Origin: Bin94 sp965215535
GTDB taxonomy: Bacteria > Gemmatimonadota > Gemmatimonadetes > Longimicrobiales > Gaopeijiaceae
NCBI GenBank assembly: GCA_965215535.1
Contig: OZ244063.1
Coordinates: forward strand, 496,001-560,000
Length of the DNA stretch: 64,000 bases
Direction: 5' to 3'
The notes beneath the pieces are model-generated. The model worked only from the letters and a program-made list of their open reading frames with translations. It made no database searches and had not been told where the DNA came from. The translations under genes and the position numbers were made by a program. The stretch's first letter is position 1, and each line of letters opens with the position of its first letter. This document shows, piece after piece, positions 51,635-61,051 of the stretch.

Positions 51635-52659
51635 GGGTGGACGCCCTCCTCGGGGTGAAGCGCGCCGGCGCGCAGAAGATCGTGAAGGTGAACGATGCCG
51701 ACCAAAATTCGTCCGTCGAGCACGGGAAGCGCCATGATCCCGTGCTTCTCCATGCGGTGAATGGCGGCGCTCCCGCTCTCGTCGGCAAAGGCGATGCGCG
51801 GCGCGGTGGTCATGAAGGTCGAGACCGGAAGATCAAGGAAATCTTCGTTGCGCTCCATCAGCCGGGCCAGATCGCCGGCGGTGACGACGCCGACCAGGGC
51901 GCCCCCCGAATCGATGACCGGAACCGTGCCTCGCATCTGCGCCAGGGGGACAACCAGCGCGCGCGCGGTTGCATCGGGGGGGACCGCAGGGTAGTCGCGG
52001 GCGACCATGACGTCGCGCACCCGGATCCTGAGCCGCTGGCCCAGGGCGCCGCCGGGATGAAGGCGCGCAAAATCTTCGGTGCCGAAGCCGCGCAGAGTGC
52101 TGGCCGCGATGGCCAGGGCGTCTCCCATGGCCAGAGCGGCGGCGGTCGAGGTCGTGGGAGACAGACCCAGAGCGCACGCCTCGCCCTTCACCGCGCAGTC
52201 GAGCACCACATCGGCGCGGCGCGCCAGAGGAGAGTCGAGATCGGCGACGAGCGCAACCAGGGTGGTGGATCGCAGAGCGGCCGAGGCCAGAAGACCGAGC
52301 AGCTCGGGGGTGGCGCCGCTGCGGGAGAAGAGCAGCAGAACCGCGTTCCGGGCGACGATCCCGAGGTCGCCGTGCAGCGCGTCTGCCGGGTGCAGGAAGG
52401 TGGCGGCCGTGCCGGTGGAGGTCAGGGTGGCGGCCACCTTGCGCGCAACCAATCCCGACTTTCCGACGCCGGAGAGCACAACCGTGTCGCGGCTCGCGGC
52501 CACGAGCTCTGCCGCGCGGGCAAAGGAGTCGTCCAGCCGCTCCGTCAGGGCGGCGATCGCCTGCGCCTCGGCGGCCAGGACCCGCTGTCCCTCGCGTACC
52601 AGCGCCCGGCGGTCTCCCGCAGCCGCAGCGCTAGCCGTCACGTTCGCGACAGTACGCAT
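51631..52659 (-). CDS. kdsD: Arabinose-5-phosphate isomerase (KpsF/GutQ, KdsD)
   Basis: Makes D-arabinose 5-phosphate for Kdo. The 342-residue protein has an SIS domain (TVVLSGVGKSGLVARKVAAT; LFSRSGATPELLGLL; TTSTAAALAMGDALAIAAS) and two C-terminal CBS domains (VRDVMVARDYPAVPPDATAR; LPVSTFMTTAPRIAFADES). ATG 52659 is chosen because the family N-terminus begins just after it; it overlaps kdsC by 29 bases. It belongs to the kdsA-kdsC-kdsD set. Confidence 0.93.
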   Translation of the reverse strand: MRTVANVTASAAAAGDRRALVREGQRVLAAEAQAIAALTERLDDSFARAAELVAASRDTVVLSGVGKSGLVARKVAATLTSTGTAATFLHPADALHGDLGIVARNAVLLLFSRSGATPELLGLLASAALRSTTLVALVADLDSPLARRADVVLDCAVKGEACALGLSPTTSTAAALAMGDALAIAASTLRGFGTEDFARLHPGGALGQRLRIRVRDVMVARDYPAVPPDATARALVVPLAQMRGTVPVIDSGGALVGVVTAGDLARLMERNEDFLDLPVSTFMTTAPRIAFADESGSAAIHRMEKHGIMALPVLDGRILVGIVHLHDLLRAGALHPEEGVHP

Positions 52660-53212
52660 CGACCAGCGTCGCCCATTGGTTGCGGGCCCGAAGCAGCGCC
52701 TCGGCGAATTCGCGCACCGCTCCATCGCCCCCGTTTCGCTTCCCCTGCCAGAGCGCCACCTCGCAAATCTCCGGCACCCCATTCGCCACCGTCGCGGGCA
52801 ACCCCACGCGGCGAAGCGCGGGCAGATCGGCCAGATCATCGCCAAGTAGCGCCACCTCGTCCCAGCCGATTCCCCGGCGCTCGATCAATTGGGCGATGAT
52901 CGGAACCTTGCGCGCCCCGGCATCCTGGTGCACCTCGTCGATGCCCAACTCGACCGCCCGCAGAGAGGTCGCCTGAGAGATCCTGCCCGAGACGATCGCA
53001 AGCTGCAAACCAGCCTGCGCCATCAGGCGAATGCCGATGCCGTCGCGCACATCGAAGCGCTTGAGTTCAATCGGTTCGCCCTTCTCTGTGGCTCCCACAT
53101 GGATGCCGCCATCGGTCATGACTCCATCGACATCCAGTACGACCATGCGAATGCGGCGCGCGGTTGCCCCACAGAGGGGGTCGCCGACCGGGGAAGATCC
53201 GGGCGTGGTCAT
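52631..53212 (-). CDS. kdsC: 3-deoxy-D-manno-octulosonate 8-phosphate phosphatase KdsC
   Basis: HAD phosphatase that releases Kdo from Kdo 8-phosphate. The 193-residue protein has MVVLDVDGVMTDGGI (DxDG nucleophile), ELKRFDVRDGIGIRLMAQAG, LAIVSGRIS and VALLGDDLADLPALRRVG. There is no cap domain, as expected. Its ATG overlaps the kdsA stop by 4 bases and kdsD overlaps its 3' end. Confidence 0.94.
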   Translation of the reverse strand: MTTPGSSPVGDPLCGATARRIRMVVLDVDGVMTDGGIHVGATEKGEPIELKRFDVRDGIGIRLMAQAGLQLAIVSGRISQATSLRAVELGIDEVHQDAGARKVPIIAQLIERRGIGWDEVALLGDDLADLPALRRVGLPATVANGVPEICEVALWQGKRNGGDGAVREFAEALLRARNQWATLVDAYCRERDG

Positions 53213-54057
53213 GCGTCAGCGCCTCCGGCCAGGGCGGTGCGAATGCGCACGACTTCGGCAAGCAGCGCCGCCAGATCCGCCAGGGGCAGCATATTCGAGC
53301 CATCCGAGGGAGCGGAGGCCGGATCGGGGTGGACCTCCAGAAAGAGGCCGTCGCAGCCCGCTGCCACCGCCGCCCGCACCAGGGGCCGAATGAACTCGGG
53401 CGCCCCGCCGGTGGATCCGTCAGCGGCGGCCCCGGGACGCTGCACCGAGTGGGTCGCATCGAAGAGAACCGGCGTTCGGGTCACACTCCGGATACGCGCG
53501 AAGTTGCGCATATCGACCACCAGATCGCCATATCCGAATGCGGCGCCCCGCTCGGTGACCGCCACCTGCGCGCTCCCGCCGGCGTGCACCTTTTCGACCG
53601 CCCCGGCCATTGCGGCGGGGGGCATCCACTGGCCCTTCTTGATATTGACGGCTCGTCCGGTGCGGCCCGCAGCCACCAGGAGCGAGGTTTGACGGCAGAG
53701 AAAGGCGGGAATTTGCAGCACGTCGGCAACCTCGGCCGCCGGATCCGCCTGGTGCGCTTCGTGAATGTCGGTCAGAATTGGAAGTTCCGTGTCCTCGCGC
53801 ACCCGGGCCAGGAGAGAAAGTCCCCGTTCGAGCCCGGGGCCGCGCCCCGAATTCAGCCGGGAGCGATTGGCCTTGTCGAAGGAGGCCTTGAAGATTGCGG
53901 GGATTCCCGCGCTTCGGGCTGCGGCGTCCACCCCCCGGGCCACCTCAAGATTCAGCGCATCGTCCTCCAGGACACAGGGGCCGGCGATCAGGGTGAAGGC
54001 GTCGGCAAGCAATCCCTCGCCTCCGGCATCGGTTCGTCCACCGGCGTCCCGCTTCAT
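53209..54057 (-). CDS. kdsA: 3-deoxy-8-phosphooctulonate synthase (Kdo-8-P synthase)
   Basis: Condenses PEP with arabinose 5-phosphate. The 282-residue TIM barrel has LIAGPCVLED, FKASFDKANRSRLNSGRGPG, LPILTDIHE, LQIPAFLCRQTSLLVAAGRT, NIKKGQWMPP and LFDATHSVQRPG. The sequence NIKKGQ with Asn-free context and the Cys in AGPCV/FLCRQ cannot by itself settle metal dependence. ATG 54057 follows pyrG by 28 bases; the upstream in-frame ATG at 54150 lies inside pyrG. Confidence 0.94.
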   Translation of the reverse strand: MKRDAGGRTDAGGEGLLADAFTLIAGPCVLEDDALNLEVARGVDAAARSAGIPAIFKASFDKANRSRLNSGRGPGLERGLSLLARVREDTELPILTDIHEAHQADPAAEVADVLQIPAFLCRQTSLLVAAGRTGRAVNIKKGQWMPPAAMAGAVEKVHAGGSAQVAVTERGAAFGYGDLVVDMRNFARIRSVTRTPVLFDATHSVQRPGAAADGSTGGAPEFIRPLVRAAVAAGCDGLFLEVHPDPASAPSDGSNMLPLADLAALLAEVVRIRTALAGGADA

Positions 54058-54085
54058 CGTCGCGCTGGCTCCCCCGGGAGCCGGG

Positions 54086-55753
54086 TCAGCTCCCGACCTC
54101 CGCCGGGATCGCCTGACTCTGCCGCGCCCGCACGGCCGCCGCCTCGACAAAGGAGGCGAAGAGGGGGTGCGCGCGGGTGGGCCGGCTCTTCAGCTCCGGA
54201 TGGGACTGGCTGGCCACGAACCAGGGGTGATCCTTCAGCTCGATCATCTCGACCAGCTTGCCATCGGTGGTCGTGGCCGAGAAGACAAGGCCGGCTTCGG
54301 CCAGGCGTTCGCGGTAGTCGTTGTTGACCTCGTAGCGGTGCCGGTGCCGCTCGGTGATCGCCCCGGCGCCGTAGCAGCGATACGCGATCGTTTCGGGCAG
54401 GATGCGCGCCTGGTAGGAGCCCAGTCGCATGGTGCCGCCCTTGGTTGTGATCTTGCGCTGTTCATCCATCAGGCAGATGACCGGATGCGGCGAGTTGCGG
54501 TCGAACTCGAAGGAGTGGGCGTTCTGCAATCCGGCCACATTGCGCGCAATCTCGATCACTGCGCACTGCAGTCCCAGACAGATCCCCAGAAAGGGAAGGC
54601 CGTGGGTGCGCGCCCAGCCGATTGCGTCGATCATTCCCTCAATTCCCCGCGAACCGAATCCCCCCGGCACCAGAAGCCCGTCGTACTCCGCCAGAAACCC
54701 GGGATCGCCCTCCCTTTCCAGGTGTTCGCTCGAGATCCAGTCGATCCGTACATCCAGGTTGTGCCGGATTCCGCCATGAAAGAGCGCCTGCTCGACCGAT
54801 TTGTAGGCATCGACAAGCTCGGTGTACTTGCCGACCACGGCGATGCGCACGCTCTCGGCCGAGGGCGCCTTGATTCCCTGTACCATCCGCGTCCAGGCCG
54901 CGAGATCGGGCGGAGGGGCGGCAAGGCCCAGCCGCGCAAGCACGAAATCATCCAGGCGCTGGCGTCGAAACTGCAGCGGGACTTCGTAGATCGTCTCGAC
55001 GTCGATGGCCTCGATGACGCCGGCGGGATCGACATTGGTGAAGCCGGCGATCTTGGCGCGAATCTCGTCTCCCAGCGGGTGTTCGGTGCGACAGATGAGG
55101 ACGGCGGGCTGGATTCCGGTCTGCATCAGCTCGCGCACCGAGTGCTGCGTCGGCTTGGTCTTGAGCTCGCCCACCGCCCGGATATGGGGAACCAGGGTGA
55201 GGTGAATGTGCAGCGCCCGCGATCCCACCTCCTGGCGAAACTGGCGGATCGCCTCGAGGAAGGGCAGGCTCTCGATATCGCCCACAGTGCCGCCCACCTC
55301 GCTGATCACCACATCGTGGTCTTCGGAGAGCACGCGAATTGAACGCTTGATCTCGTCGGTGATGTGGGGAATGACCTGGACGGTGCGCCCGAGATAGTCG
55401 CCGCGCCGCTCGCGCTCGATGACGTTGCGGTAGATGCGGCCGGTGGTGGTGTTGTTGTCCTGCGAGAGATTGTGGTCGATGAAGCGCTCGTAATGGCCCA
55501 GGTCCAGATCGGTCTCGGCGCCGTCCTCGGTGACGAAGACTTCGCCATGCTGAAGGGGCGAGAGGGTGCCGGGATCGACATTGATGTAGGGGTCGAGCTT
55601 CTGCAGGGTGACCCGCAGCCCGCGCTCCTTGAGGAGGACGCCGAGCGAAGCGGCCGCGATTCCCTTTCCCAGGGAAGAGACGACGCCCCCGGTGACGAAT
55701 ACGTACCGGGTTTCGTCGGATGAGTGAATCCTGTCGGCTGCGCTTGGCGTCAT
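54086..55753 (-). CDS. pyrG: CTP synthase
   Basis: Converts UTP to CTP with glutamine. The 555-residue protein has the synthetase domain (YVFVTGGVVSSLGKGIAAAS; KLDPYINVDPGTLSPLQHGE; EVGGTVGDIESLPF) and the class I glutamine amidotransferase domain (VPGGFGSRG; FLGICLGLQ with the Cys; SHPELKSRP with His-Glu). It lies between kdsB and kdsA; CTP is the co-substrate of KdsB (CMP-Kdo synthesis), so the placement makes metabolic sense. The start overlaps the kdsB stop by 4 bases. Confidence 0.96.
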   Translation of the reverse strand: MTPSAADRIHSSDETRYVFVTGGVVSSLGKGIAAASLGVLLKERGLRVTLQKLDPYINVDPGTLSPLQHGEVFVTEDGAETDLDLGHYERFIDHNLSQDNNTTTGRIYRNVIERERRGDYLGRTVQVIPHITDEIKRSIRVLSEDHDVVISEVGGTVGDIESLPFLEAIRQFRQEVGSRALHIHLTLVPHIRAVGELKTKPTQHSVRELMQTGIQPAVLICRTEHPLGDEIRAKIAGFTNVDPAGVIEAIDVETIYEVPLQFRRQRLDDFVLARLGLAAPPPDLAAWTRMVQGIKAPSAESVRIAVVGKYTELVDAYKSVEQALFHGGIRHNLDVRIDWISSEHLEREGDPGFLAEYDGLLVPGGFGSRGIEGMIDAIGWARTHGLPFLGICLGLQCAVIEIARNVAGLQNAHSFEFDRNSPHPVICLMDEQRKITTKGGTMRLGSYQARILPETIAYRCYGAGAITERHRHRYEVNNDYRERLAEAGLVFSATTTDGKLVEMIELKDHPWFVASQSHPELKSRPTRAHPLFASFVEAAAVRARQSQAIPAEVGS

Positions 55754-56514
55754 GGTTCTGCCTCTGCTTCTTTCAGGCGGTGTTCGAGGCGCGCCAGATC
55801 TTCGGGCGTATCGACCCCGGGCGGCGCGGAGGGCACCACGGCCACGCCGATTCGCATTCCGTTTTCAAGGGCCCGCAACTGCTCAAGGCGCTCTTCCTCT
55901 TCCAGCGCCGACGGACCGAAGTTGACCCAGCGCCGAAGCGCGTCGCGGTCGTAGACGTAGATGCCCACGTGCCGCAGCGGCTGCACCGGCCCGGGGTCGG
56001 CGGTCGATGTCGAGCTCCGGCGACAGGGAATCGGCGCCCTTGAGAAGTATAACGCTCCGCCGTCGCTGGCCCGGACCACCTTCACCACCGAGGGGTCGGC
56101 GAACTCTGCCCCGGAGACGATCGGAGCCGCACAGCTTCCAACCTCGAAGCCTCTTTCGACCATGCCCAGGGCGGCGCGCACGCTCGCTGCCTCGACCAGG
56201 GGTTCGTCTCCCTGAAGATTGACGACAATGTCGAATGCGGAAGATGCGCGCCGGGCGACCTCCCAGACGCGATCGCTTCCCGACCGGTGCGCGCGCGAGG
56301 TCATTTCGATCTCGGCACCGGCCGCGCGGCAGATGCGGGCGATCTCTTCCGAATCGGTGGCCACCACGAGGCGGTCGAGGAAGCGCATGGCCGAGGCGCG
56401 CCGCCAGCTCCAGAGCACCAGGGGAGTGCCGAGCAGGGGTTGAAGGGGCTTGTCGGGAAGGCGCGTTGATCCGATTCGGGCCGGAATCACCCCCAGAATC
56501 CGCGGTCGCGTCAT
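55750..56514 (-). CDS. kdsB: 3-deoxy-manno-octulosonate cytidylyltransferase (CMP-Kdo synthetase)
   Basis: Activates Kdo as CMP-Kdo for lipid A modification. The 254-residue protein starts ILGVIPARIGSTRLPDKPLQ and has VVATDSEEIARICRAAGAE, HRSGSDRVWEVA, VNLQGDEPLVE and the C-terminal HVGIYVYDRDALRRWV with GVDTPEDLARLE. ATG 56514 is chosen by the family N-terminus. 22 bases separate it from the amidotransferase gene upstream. Confidence 0.95.
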   Translation of the reverse strand: MTRPRILGVIPARIGSTRLPDKPLQPLLGTPLVLWSWRRASAMRFLDRLVVATDSEEIARICRAAGAEIEMTSRAHRSGSDRVWEVARRASSAFDIVVNLQGDEPLVEAASVRAALGMVERGFEVGSCAAPIVSGAEFADPSVVKVVRASDGGALYFSRAPIPCRRSSTSTADPGPVQPLRHVGIYVYDRDALRRWVNFGPSALEEEERLEQLRALENGMRIGVAVVPSAPPGVDTPEDLARLEHRLKEAEAEP

Positions 56515-56536
56515 GGCCTGACGGTGCGCGCGCCCG

Positions 56537-57121
56537 TCATGACCCGCGGTCCATGGCAAGGAAGTTGGCTAGGAGCCGTTTTCCCCCCTCGGTGAACCAC
56601 GATTCCGGATGAAACTGAACCCCCCAGACCGGGTGACTGTGGTGTCGCATGGCCTGCACCTCGCGACCATCGGCGGGATCGTCGCTCCAGGCAATGGCAG
56701 AGAGCGGCGGGGGGAGGGCGGGATCGGTGACGAGCGAGTGGTAGCGCGCCACCTTCATCGGCGAAGGAATGCCGGCGAAGAGCGGATCGCCGCTGTGCAC
56801 CACGCGCGCGGTCTTGCCATGCACCGTGCGGGCGGCGCGGATCGTGCGGCCCCCCCAGGCCTCTCCGATCGCCTGGTGCCCCAGACAAACGCCCAGAATC
56901 GGAACTTCGGGTCCAAGGGCGCGGATTGCGGCCACGCTGATTCCGGCCTCGGCGGGGGTCTTCGGGCCAGGCGAGATCACCAGTCGCGCGACCCCCATGC
57001 CCCGCAACGCCTCGAGCTCGATTTCATCGTTGCGATAGACGCGCGGTCTCTCTCCCAGCGCCCCCAGAATTTGCACAAGATTCCAGGTGAAGGAATCGTA
57101 GTTGTCGAGCACGACCAGCAT
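56537..57121 (-). CDS. Anthranilate/aminodeoxychorismate synthase glutaminase subunit
   Basis: Provides ammonia to chorismate-using enzymes. The 194-residue class I amidotransferase starts LVVLDNYDSFTWNLVQILG, with RLVISPGPKTPAEAG, the catalytic Cys in ILGVCLGHQAIGEAWGG, and His-Glu in GVQFHPESWFTEGG. These features fit TrpG or PabA; the partner (TrpE/PabB) is not in the window, so the two cannot be separated. ATG 57121 is used because the longer open frame (to 57268) adds only unrelated residues. No strong ribosome binding site is seen. Confidence 0.9.
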   Translation of the reverse strand: MLVVLDNYDSFTWNLVQILGALGERPRVYRNDEIELEALRGMGVARLVISPGPKTPAEAGISVAAIRALGPEVPILGVCLGHQAIGEAWGGRTIRAARTVHGKTARVVHSGDPLFAGIPSPMKVARYHSLVTDPALPPPLSAIAWSDDPADGREVQAMRHHSHPVWGVQFHPESWFTEGGKRLLANFLAMDRGS

Positions 57122-57368
57122 GTAAGGGGTCCACGGGGCAGGGTTGGCAGTTTGGTGGAGAAGCGCCGGACGGCATTCGCGCTCGACCTTGTCCAGTGAC
57201 TGCGGGGAGCGGGTTTCATGCGAAAGATACACCGGATGCCGGAATGTGGCTCCGGGTTCGTGCATCAATCCCGGGCAGCGACCGGATCACGCGAATCCGG
57301 ACCCGGCAGCCCCGGCGCATGGCGGCAGTCTCTTCTGCGCGACGTTCGCTTTCGCGATTCCTTCGGGA

Positions 57369-59192
57369 TCAGTAGTCCACCGGCCGCAGGTACGAGACCC
57401 CGATCGAGCTCTCCGAGAGGGTGGCCACCGTTGCCAGCTCGCGCTTCCAGTGGGTGGATGAAAGGCGTTGCCACACAATCCCGACCTCGTCCGGGTCGAA
57501 GCCGCGCCGCGCCAGCGCCTCGACGCCGTGTCCCCGCAGGAGCCACTCCAGAATGGGGTCGGCGCGCCGGTAGCCGATTCCCAGTTCATCTTCGTCGTCC
57601 ACGCCCTCCACCAGGTCGGCGCTCGCCGGTTTCTCTACAATGACCGTTGGAATCTCCAGATGGCGCGCAAGCTCCAGGACCTGCGTCTTGAAGAGGTCGC
57701 CCAGGGGATTGATCGGGGGGGAGTCGTCGCCGTGCCAGGTGTAGTACCCCAGAAGACGTTCGCTCTTGTTGCCGGTTCCCAGGGGAAGCGCATTCAGCCG
57801 GACCGACTGGTCGAAGAGGATGGCGGCGCGGATCCGGGCGGCCAGATTTCCGCGGCGTTCCGGGGTGATCGCGGGGTCGCAGGCCGAGGCGCAGGCATCG
57901 ACGGCGGCGCTGATGTCGATGGTGCGCTGGTGGGCGCCGGTCTTACCGAGAACGAGCGCCGCGTGCGCCAGGCTGGCGGGACTTGAGGTCGCGTAGGGGA
58001 GCCGGAAGCCGAAGACGTTCCCGGGGCCGAGGGCGCGTGTGGCCAGAGCGAGCGAGACTGCCGAATCCACCCCGCCCGACACCCCCAGCACCACCCGTTC
58101 GAACCCCCGGCGGCGCACCACCTCCTCGCGAATGAACTCGATCAGCGCGGCCTCCACCAGGGGCGCATCGATTGCGAGGGCCCGGCGGTCCGCCGCATCG
58201 GGACGGCGCGGCGTCGCGGCGTCCTCTTTTGTCCCTCTCTCCACCCTGTCCCCCGACCCGATCGCCCCATCCCCCTGCCCCGTTGCCGGTGCCATCCTCT
58301 TCCGGCCCCGCCCCGCCGAGCTTCCCTCCCAGGCCCGCTCCAGCGAATGGCGCAATCGGGGCCAGGCGGTGCTCAGGTCGGCCAGGAAGGGCGATGCGGT
58401 GCGCACCCGGAGAATCTCGTCAAAGTCGATCGCCACACTTGCACCGGCCTCCTCGAAGAGGGGCGCGCGCTCGATCAGGGAGCCATCCGGACCCCAGGCC
58501 GACGATCCCCCCGGAAAGATCTTTCCCCCCTCGGATCCGGCCAGTTGCGCCACCAGCATGAAGACCCCATGCTCGCGCGCGGTGCGGGCGGCGATCCGAT
58601 CCCACTCGGCGAGATTTTCGGGGCGGGTTGCGCGGGCACCAAAGCCGCGGGCCGGCGACGCACACCCCGCCAGAATCAGCTCGGCGCCATCCAGCGCCAG
58701 GATCGAGGGGGTGATCGCGTGCCAGAGATCTTCGCAGATCAGCATGCCGACGCGCCCGAAGCGGGTGTCGAAGGCCGCCACCTCGCGCCCGGGCTCGACA
58801 AAGCGCGCCTCCTCGAAGAGCCCGTAGGTGGGAAGGAAGATCTTGCGGTGGACGTGCAGCACTTCGTAGCGATCGGCCCGGGGCGAAGGCGTCAGGTAGG
58901 CCATGCTGTTGTACACACCGCGCCTGCCCCGCTCGTAGAACCCCAGGGCAAGGTCGCAGCCGCGCTCTGCGGGTGGGGAGCCCAGCGCCGCGACCAGATC
59001 GGCGGGCGAGAGCGCGACCTCGTGTGCGGCCCCCTCGACGAAGTATCCCGAGAGGACGGCTTCCGGGAAGAGCGCAAGCTCCGATCTGGCGGGAAGCGCT
59101 GCGCGGACCCGGGCGACATTTGCGCGCACATCGCCCTTGCGCGGCTTGATCTGACAGAGAGTTGCCCGAAGGCGATGATGGCTTCCGGCCAT
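57369..59192 (-). CDS. nadE: NAD synthase with nitrilase-type glutaminase domain
   Basis: Last step of NAD synthesis. The 607-residue protein has an N-terminal carbon-nitrogen hydrolase domain (Glu in ALFPEAVLSGYF, Lys in HRKIFLPTYG, Cys in MLICEDLWHAI), a low-complexity Arg/Gly/Pro linker at about residues 290-340, and the synthetase domain with the PP-loop VLGVSGGVDSAV, LPLGTGNKSERLLGY and STHWKRELA near the C-terminus. It starts the long minus-strand run; a 247-base gap with no gene I can support separates it from the amidotransferase gene. ATG 59192 gives the typical RATLCQIKP start. Confidence 0.93.
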   Translation of the reverse strand: MAGSHHRLRATLCQIKPRKGDVRANVARVRAALPARSELALFPEAVLSGYFVEGAAHEVALSPADLVAALGSPPAERGCDLALGFYERGRRGVYNSMAYLTPSPRADRYEVLHVHRKIFLPTYGLFEEARFVEPGREVAAFDTRFGRVGMLICEDLWHAITPSILALDGAELILAGCASPARGFGARATRPENLAEWDRIAARTAREHGVFMLVAQLAGSEGGKIFPGGSSAWGPDGSLIERAPLFEEAGASVAIDFDEILRVRTASPFLADLSTAWPRLRHSLERAWEGSSAGRGRKRMAPATGQGDGAIGSGDRVERGTKEDAATPRRPDAADRRALAIDAPLVEAALIEFIREEVVRRRGFERVVLGVSGGVDSAVSLALATRALGPGNVFGFRLPYATSSPASLAHAALVLGKTGAHQRTIDISAAVDACASACDPAITPERRGNLAARIRAAILFDQSVRLNALPLGTGNKSERLLGYYTWHGDDSPPINPLGDLFKTQVLELARHLEIPTVIVEKPASADLVEGVDDEDELGIGYRRADPILEWLLRGHGVEALARRGFDPDEVGIVWQRLSSTHWKRELATVATLSESSIGVSYLRPVDY

Positions 59193-59437
59193 GAGCGACA
59201 GCCCTTTCCGAGCGCGAACCGGTCGTCTGTAGAGGAGCGTTGCGGGCAACCCCGAGAGGCATTCCCACACTCATTCGTCTATCTTACAAGGTTGTCACTC
59301 TGCATTGTGGCCGCCGGGCGCTTCCCGAACCCGGAAAATTTGGAATTTCTGCGCCTTCACGGACTGCCCGGCGCAATGCAAGGCACACCCTTCCGCTCTC
59401 TTCAAGCCATCTGGCTCGGCCCCCGAAAGACGACTCC

Positions 59438-61051
59438 ATGCGCATCCGGTTCCGCACCGCCGCCGCCCTTCTCGTCCTCTCTGTCGCATTCGGCGCACTC
59501 TCTCCTTCCCTCGCCGGCCAGAGTCCGCCCGGCGGCAATGGCGAGAGCGTGGATCTCGGATCCGAAGAGGCGCGCATCTTTCTCGAGGCGCTCAGCACGA
59601 TCTCGCGCTACCACACCACGGCCCTTGCCGACAGCGCCCTCTGGGAGCGCGCGCTGGATGGCTTGCTCGAACAGATCGACGATCCCTACGCAACCATCTA
59701 CACCCCCGACGAATACGGGCGCTTTCAGGAAACCAGCACCGGCGATTACGCGGGAATCGGGGTACAGATCACCCTCATGGGCGGGCGCGTCACCGTTACG
59801 GCGGTCTTTCGCGAGACCCCGGCCGAGGGCGTGGGCATGCTCGTCGGCGACCGGATCGTCTGGGTCGAGGGTCACGATGCAAGCGAATGGACGCTGGATC
59901 AGGCGCGGGATTCGATCCGGGGCCAGCCCGGCACCGTTGTGCGCATCCGGGTGGAGCGCGACGGCTTCGCCGATCCGATTCCCCTCTCGATTGTGCGCGA
60001 CAATGTGCATGTCGATGCCGTGGCGGCAAGCTGGGTCGAAGACGATATCGCCTACTTCGGAATCGATCGGATTGCGCGGGGCGTGGCCGAGGAGCTCGAT
60101 GTGGCGCTGGCCCGCTACGGCGAAGCCAGGGCAATCGTGATCGATCTGCGCGGCAATCCCGGCGGCTACCTCGACGAATCGCTCAGGGTGGCCGACATGC
60201 TTCTGGCTCCGGGACAGAGATTGGCGAGCGTCGATTCGCGGGGTCCGACCGGCGAGGTGGCCAATCAGGAGTGGAGCGCCCGCAGCCCCGCCCGGGCCGC
60301 CGACGTGCCGCTGATCGTTCTGGTGGATGCCTTCACCGCCTCGGCCGCCGAGATTATTTCGGGCGCCCTGCAGGATCATGATCGCGCCGTGGTGATTGGC
60401 CGCCGCACCTTTGGCAAGGGGGCCGTGCAGACCCACTATCCGCTTCCCGCCGGCCGCCGGATCAGCATCACCACCGGATCGTGGTACACTCCCCTGGGGC
60501 GTTCGCTGAAGCGCGCGCGGCACCACGACGGCTCTCTCAAGGCCGAAGATCCCCAGCTTCCCGCAGCAGTCCGGACCGCGGCCGGGCGCGAACTCGCCAC
60601 AGGCGGCGGCATCTTCCCCGACCTCGAGATCGAATCCAGCTTTCGCGACGAGGAGTTGCGCCTGCTGAACAATGCCAACGAGGCCCAAGTGCCCTTCGCG
60701 GTGCGCGTCCAGGAGTACGCCTTCGAGCTGGCCAAGCAGGCACTGTCTTCGGGCACGGTTGCGCGGCTCCCCTCGACGGCCTTCGACGCGCTGGCAGAGG
60801 AGCTGATCGCTGCGGGAATGGACCCGGAGATCGTCGGCGATCCCATCGCGCGCGCATACCTCGACCGGCAGGCCCAGTTGCACTATCTCTACCGCGCCAA
60901 CGCCCCCTCGCTGCGGCTTCTGGTGCAGGCCGAACGCGACGAAGCTCTGGCCATGGCGCTGAAGCTGGCGCGCCAGGCCGAAAGTCCCACCGATCTCTTC
61001 AGCCTGGTCGATCAGGAGCGTGCCCGGGCGGTTCCCGGCCAGGGGCGGTAG
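59438..61051 (+). CDS. S41 family C-terminal processing peptidase
   Basis: A 537-residue exported protease. ATG 59438 gives a clear signal peptide (MRIRFRTAAALLVLSVAFGA, cleavage near LAGQ). Then comes a PDZ domain (about residues 95-190: GDYAGIGVQITLMGGRVTVT; DRIVWVEGHDASEWTLDQAR) and the S41 catalytic domain with LRGNPGGYLDESLRVADMLL, the Ser in DAFTASAAEIISGALQD and the Lys in RRTFGKGAVQTHYPL. A C-terminal helical extension of about 120 residues is typical of CTPs in this lineage. The 245-base gap before it, shared with the divergent nadE, shows no convincing promoter. Confidence 0.92.
   Translation: MRIRFRTAAALLVLSVAFGALSPSLAGQSPPGGNGESVDLGSEEARIFLEALSTISRYHTTALADSALWERALDGLLEQIDDPYATIYTPDEYGRFQETSTGDYAGIGVQITLMGGRVTVTAVFRETPAEGVGMLVGDRIVWVEGHDASEWTLDQARDSIRGQPGTVVRIRVERDGFADPIPLSIVRDNVHVDAVAASWVEDDIAYFGIDRIARGVAEELDVALARYGEARAIVIDLRGNPGGYLDESLRVADMLLAPGQRLASVDSRGPTGEVANQEWSARSPARAADVPLIVLVDAFTASAAEIISGALQDHDRAVVIGRRTFGKGAVQTHYPLPAGRRISITTGSWYTPLGRSLKRARHHDGSLKAEDPQLPAAVRTAAGRELATGGGIFPDLEIESSFRDEELRLLNNANEAQVPFAVRVQEYAFELAKQALSSGTVARLPSTAFDALAEELIAAGMDPEIVGDPIARAYLDRQAQLHYLYRANAPSLRLLVQAERDEALAMALKLARQAESPTDLFSLVDQERARAVPGQGR

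Noticed and set aside
57275..57310. CCGGAT...ATCCGG inverted repeat in the gap before the amidotransferase gene
   Set aside because: Stem is only 6 bases with no T-run and no alternative pairing, so neither terminator nor attenuator is supported.
58085..58105. GTTCGAACCCC resembling a tRNA T-arm
   Set aside because: Lies inside the nadE synthetase domain; no acceptor stem or anticodon arm can be drawn around it.
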